From: Xanthobacteraceae bacterium
GTDB taxonomy: Bacteria > Pseudomonadota > Alphaproteobacteria > Rhizobiales > Xanthobacteraceae
Reading direction: 5' to 3'
Length of the DNA stretch: 51,350 nt
Assembly (NCBI GenBank): GCA_028282095.1
Contig: JANQIP010000052.1
Span: 1-51,350, forward strand
The notes under the pieces were generated by a model. It had not been told where the DNA came from. It saw only the letters and a list, made by a program, of their open reading frames with translations, and searched no databases. The translations under genes were made by a program, and so were the position numbers. Positions within the stretch are counted from its first letter, which is position 1, and each line of letters begins with the position of its first letter. Of this stretch, positions 51,203 to 51,350 are shown in pieces.

Positions 51203-51350
51203 TTCCTTCTCCCCGCAAGCGGGGAGAAGGTGGCGAGCGGCAATGCCGCGAGCCGGATGAGGGGCTCTTGCTTCTCCGCAACGCCGATGATGGCCCCTCA
51301 CCCGCCGCGCTTCGCGCGTCGACCTCTCCCCGCAAGCGGGGAGAGGTATT
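51203..51350. repeat. Inverted repeat of the CTCCCCGCAAGCGGGGAG type
   Basis: CTTCTCCCCGCAAGCGGGGA with GAAGG near 51209 recurs as CCTCTCCCCGCAAGCGGGGA with GAGG near 51325, with GGATGAGGGGC and GCCCCTCACCC as inner inverted arms. A type common between rhizobial genes. It may continue past the window edge. Confidence 0.75.

Larger units (their letters stand above)
50942..51350. other. Repeat-filled stretch to the window end
   Basis: Three kinds of palindromic repeat follow each other (50981-51096, 51128-51173, 51203-51350). No supported gene is seen on either strand. Confidence 0.7.

Noticed and set aside
1..51350. CRISPR arrays, rRNA genes and complete prophage
   Set aside because: No regularly spaced direct repeats, no rRNA-like sequence, and no phage structural genes were seen; the palindromic repeats are single and dispersed.

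Overview
The window reads as part of the chromosome of an alphaproteobacterium, most likely a phototrophic member of the Hyphomicrobiales (a Rhodoplanes/Rhodopseudomonas-like purple bacterium). The reasons are a full-length anaerobic Mg-protoporphyrin cyclase (BchE), CobO/CobP/CobQ/CobF-type aerobic cobalamin genes, acyl-CoA mutases of propionyl-CoA/ethylmalonyl-CoA metabolism, and many short palindromic intergenic repeats of rhizobial type. The assignment is an inference from gene content; no 16S rRNA or other marker lies here.

Region 1 (1-7850) is a graveyard of integrations. Two 3' ends of guaA flank an alpha/beta hydrolase gene, and the second is followed by a broken tyrosine integrase and an AlpA-type regulator. 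A 3' piece of a tRNA-Arg-like gene is followed by a second broken integrase. Next comes a wrecked O-antigen export locus (Wzt start, frameshifted Wzm, RmlB cut by an IS5-family fragment). A row of three DnaA-box-like 9-mers sits at 528-559.

Region 2 (7850-19031) is an intact amide-use locus: amiC (sensor), amiR (ANTAR antiterminator), a leader with hexaloop hairpins and two intrinsic terminators, a five-gene urea/amide-type ABC importer, amiE (aliphatic amidase), then a MoxR/CbbQ-type AAA+ ATPase and a CbbO/NorD-type VWA protein. Import, sensing and hydrolysis of short amides look like one regulated unit.

Region 3 (19031-27000) is a mobile, defence-like island. It holds a truncated SWIM-protein-like gene cut by an IS481 element, a ParB start fused tail-to-tail with a DUF932 start, a compact cassette of a GHKL ATPase facing an operon of a STAS-like/winged-helix protein, a small unknown protein and a Cys-rich DUF4417-like protein, and an AbiEi/AbiEii toxin-antitoxin pair with a palindromic operator.

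Region 4 (27000-51350) is dominated by vitamin B12. Three cobalamin riboswitches are present (one in front of decayed sequence that includes a cobF remnant, and two back to back for metE and a rightward unit). MutA/MutB methylmalonyl-CoA mutase is followed by a scar of its original meaB, and then by a second mutase (ethylmalonyl-CoA mutase/MeaA type) with its own MeaB. cobO, cobP/cobU, cobQ, cobF and pduO make and adenosylate cobalamin. The consumers here are the mutases and BchE, while MetE is the B12-free methionine synthase switched off by B12. A 124-bp two-hairpin repeat occurs five times in this half only, along with other palindromic repeats, one of them nested inside another.
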